Below, piece after piece: positions 5,426 to 6,469 of a stretch of 6,469 nt of DNA. This DNA comes from an uncultured Bacilli bacterium (GTDB lineage: Bacteria > Bacillota_I > Bacilli_A > RF39 > UBA660). Each line of letters opens with the position of its first letter. Positions within the stretch are counted from its first letter, which is position 1. Under the pieces are notes generated by a model. It worked only from the letters and a program-made list of their open reading frames with translations, searched no databases and was not told where the DNA came from. The DNA lies in contig CANQHB010000054.1 of NCBI GenBank assembly GCA_947623755.1, positions 1 through 6,469 on the forward strand, written 5' to 3'. The translations under genes were made by a program, and so were the position numbers.

Positions 5426-6385
5426 CTATTTTCTAAAAGCCCTTATCATTTGTTTTGCTTCTTCAATATCACTTGCAGTTACATGCGGATTTAATTTTAA
5501 TGATATCTTCGGTTCTCTTGTTATATTCATTTTAGGTATACTTTTTATTTGCTCTAAAGTATATCTTGTAACCGGAATATCATACATATCTACTTTAAAA
5601 GTATCTTCCTTAACAAATGTAGCTTCTATTCCCTGAATTTTAATATCTTTATCTTTAATTCTTATAACTAATAATGTCACATCTTTAAATATTTTCAAAT
5701 TAAACTCCATTAAAGATAAATCAAGATTTTTAACACATGCTTCCATATAATTTAAAAACCAGGGATTTTCCTTCAAATAATCTCCTACTAAATCACTATG
5801 CTCTTCCTGATAATCTCTAAAATCTTTAATATTTTGCATTAATTTATTTTGAATCCAATTATAAATTGCTTCTTTAAAATCTTTAAAAGGATATAAATTA
5901 TCTTCATTTTCATTAATAGGAATAGACCCATCTAAATAAACAAAATATGTTTGTTCATCTTTATCATCACTTTTGGAAATAACTTTTAAAAATTCCTCAT
6001 AAGTCATATATTTTGAATTTTTATTAACTTCCATAGTGGCATTAACTAATACTGCTTCATCTTTTTCTTTTAAAACATAATTCTCGCTAATTTTTCCATC
6101 CCCAATTTTAATATAAGGCTTTCCATATTCTAATAATTGATTAGTATAAGTAAGTACATTAAAACCAACTCTTGCATTATGAAGTGGAATATTATAATAA
6201 GGAAACTGTTTTCTTCTTTCATCTTCCATATATTTATTTATATATAATAAATTAGAACCTTTCATTTGATGAAACAATATCCCATCTTGATTTAAGATAG
6301 TGATACATTTTTTAAAAGGTATCATCATTTGAATACAATCCTCACCTACATATTGTTTTTCTATTTTTTGAATTACCTCTGCCAT
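5426..6385 (-). CDS. Soluble protein of unknown function, 319 residues
   Basis: I do not recognise this protein. There is no signal peptide, transmembrane segment or lipobox, so it should be cytoplasmic. Residues 1-155 look like a mixed alpha/beta region with strands around 27-38, 110-119 and 145-152 and an aromatic-rich stretch at 61-80. Residues 165-220 are predominantly helical and charged, with an aromatic NPWFLNYME at 207-215. Residues 225-275 look beta-rich (LKIFKDVTLLVIRIKD, then IQGIEATFV). A Pro-rich section, SIPKMNITREPKISLKLNP (282-300), leads to a short C-terminal helix ending IRAFRK. No catalytic motif stands out and the three Cys (17, 27, 217) form no cluster. The start is secure: GGGAGGT lies 7 nt from GGAGG to the ATG, and an extended -10 sits just upstream. 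It is a single-gene transcript with its own terminator, so neighbours say nothing about its job. That it is a real gene is strongly supported; its function is unknown. Confidence 0.88.
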   Translation of the reverse strand: MAEVIQKIEKQYVGEDCIQMMIPFKKCITILNQDGILFHQMKGSNLLYINKYMEDERRKQFPYYNIPLHNARVGFNVLTYTNQLLEYGKPYIKIGDGKISENYVLKEKDEAVLVNATMEVNKNSKYMTYEEFLKVISKSDDKDEQTYFVYLDGSIPINENEDNLYPFKDFKEAIYNWIQNKLMQNIKDFRDYQEEHSDLVGDYLKENPWFLNYMEACVKNLDLSLMEFNLKIFKDVTLLVIRIKDKDIKIQGIEATFVKEDTFKVDMYDIPVTRYTLEQIKSIPKMNITREPKISLKLNPHVTASDIEEAKQMIRAFRK

Positions 6386-6391
6386 TTAAAG

Positions 6392-6398
6392 ACCTCCC
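6392..6398 (-). promoter_or_regulatory. Strong ribosome binding site of the 319-residue gene
   Basis: GGGAGGT, preceded by A on the minus strand, is close to the full anti-16S complement, with 7 nt between GGAGG and the ATG at 6385. This predicts efficient translation and fixes the start. Confidence 0.78.
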
Positions 6399-6406
6399 TA
6401 AATTTT

Positions 6407-6415
6407 ATTATATCA
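6407..6415 (-). promoter_or_regulatory. Extended -10 promoter of the 319-residue gene
   Basis: The minus strand reads TGATATAAT, with a perfect TATAAT (6412-6407) and TGn extension (6415-6413). Candidate -35 sequences at 16-17 bp are poor (TTTGCT or TTTTGC). Transcription would start near 6400, so the ribosome binding site at 6398-6392 is almost at the 5' end. The remaining bases to 6469 are AT-rich and show no gene. Confidence 0.65.
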
Positions 6416-6469
6416 TAAATTATTTTTAAGCAAAATATTTACTCTAAAAATTATCATTTAAAATAGCAA

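Noticed and set aside
1..6469. Mollicute-type reassignment of TGA to Trp
   Set aside because: Trp positions in every protein are TGG and all frames are full-length under the standard code. A peptidoglycan carboxypeptidase also argues against a wall-less mollicute.

Overview
The window is AT-rich and densely coding, and every gene I can support lies on the minus strand, so transcription runs from high to low coordinates. The low G+C, Lys/Ile/Asn/Glu-rich proteins, GGAGG-type ribosome binding sites, TATAAT promoters and a serine D,D-carboxypeptidase point to a Gram-positive bacterium of the Bacillota with a peptidoglycan wall. My guess is an uncultured gut-type member of the Bacilli or a walled relative of the Mollicutes. 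Tryptophan is encoded by TGG, and the complete genes end in TAA or TAG, so the standard bacterial code fits. I see no mobile element, CRISPR array, tRNA or rRNA.

Layout in the direction of transcription. (1) 6385-5426: a soluble 319-residue protein of unknown function with its own promoter, a strong ribosome binding site and a hairpin terminator abutting its stop codon. (2) 5212-4220: a secreted, C-terminally anchored D-alanyl-D-alanine carboxypeptidase with its own extended -10 promoter and no clear terminator. (3) 4141-640: a compact four-gene operon with a promoter at 4163-4191. It encodes a single-pass membrane protein of unknown function, a flavodoxin, a family 2 glycosyltransferase and a DUF362 protein, and it ends at a clear terminator (606-637). 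(4) 554 to the window edge: the N-terminal 184 codons of a membrane-anchored surface protein with an Ig-like repeat starting near the break.

The mix of wall trimming, a glycosyltransferase and two membrane-anchored exported proteins gives the region a cell-envelope flavour. The flavodoxin and DUF362 protein add a redox element whose connection to the rest is unknown. The flavodoxin stop and glycosyltransferase start abut (TAAATG) with no visible ribosome binding site, which suggests coupled translation. Three of the four predicted promoters share TGnTATAAT, and predicted leaders are only about 15-26 nucleotides long. Most of the window looks like ordinary chromosome. The least explained parts are the 319-residue protein, the 354-residue operon-leading membrane protein and the flavodoxin/DUF362 pairing.
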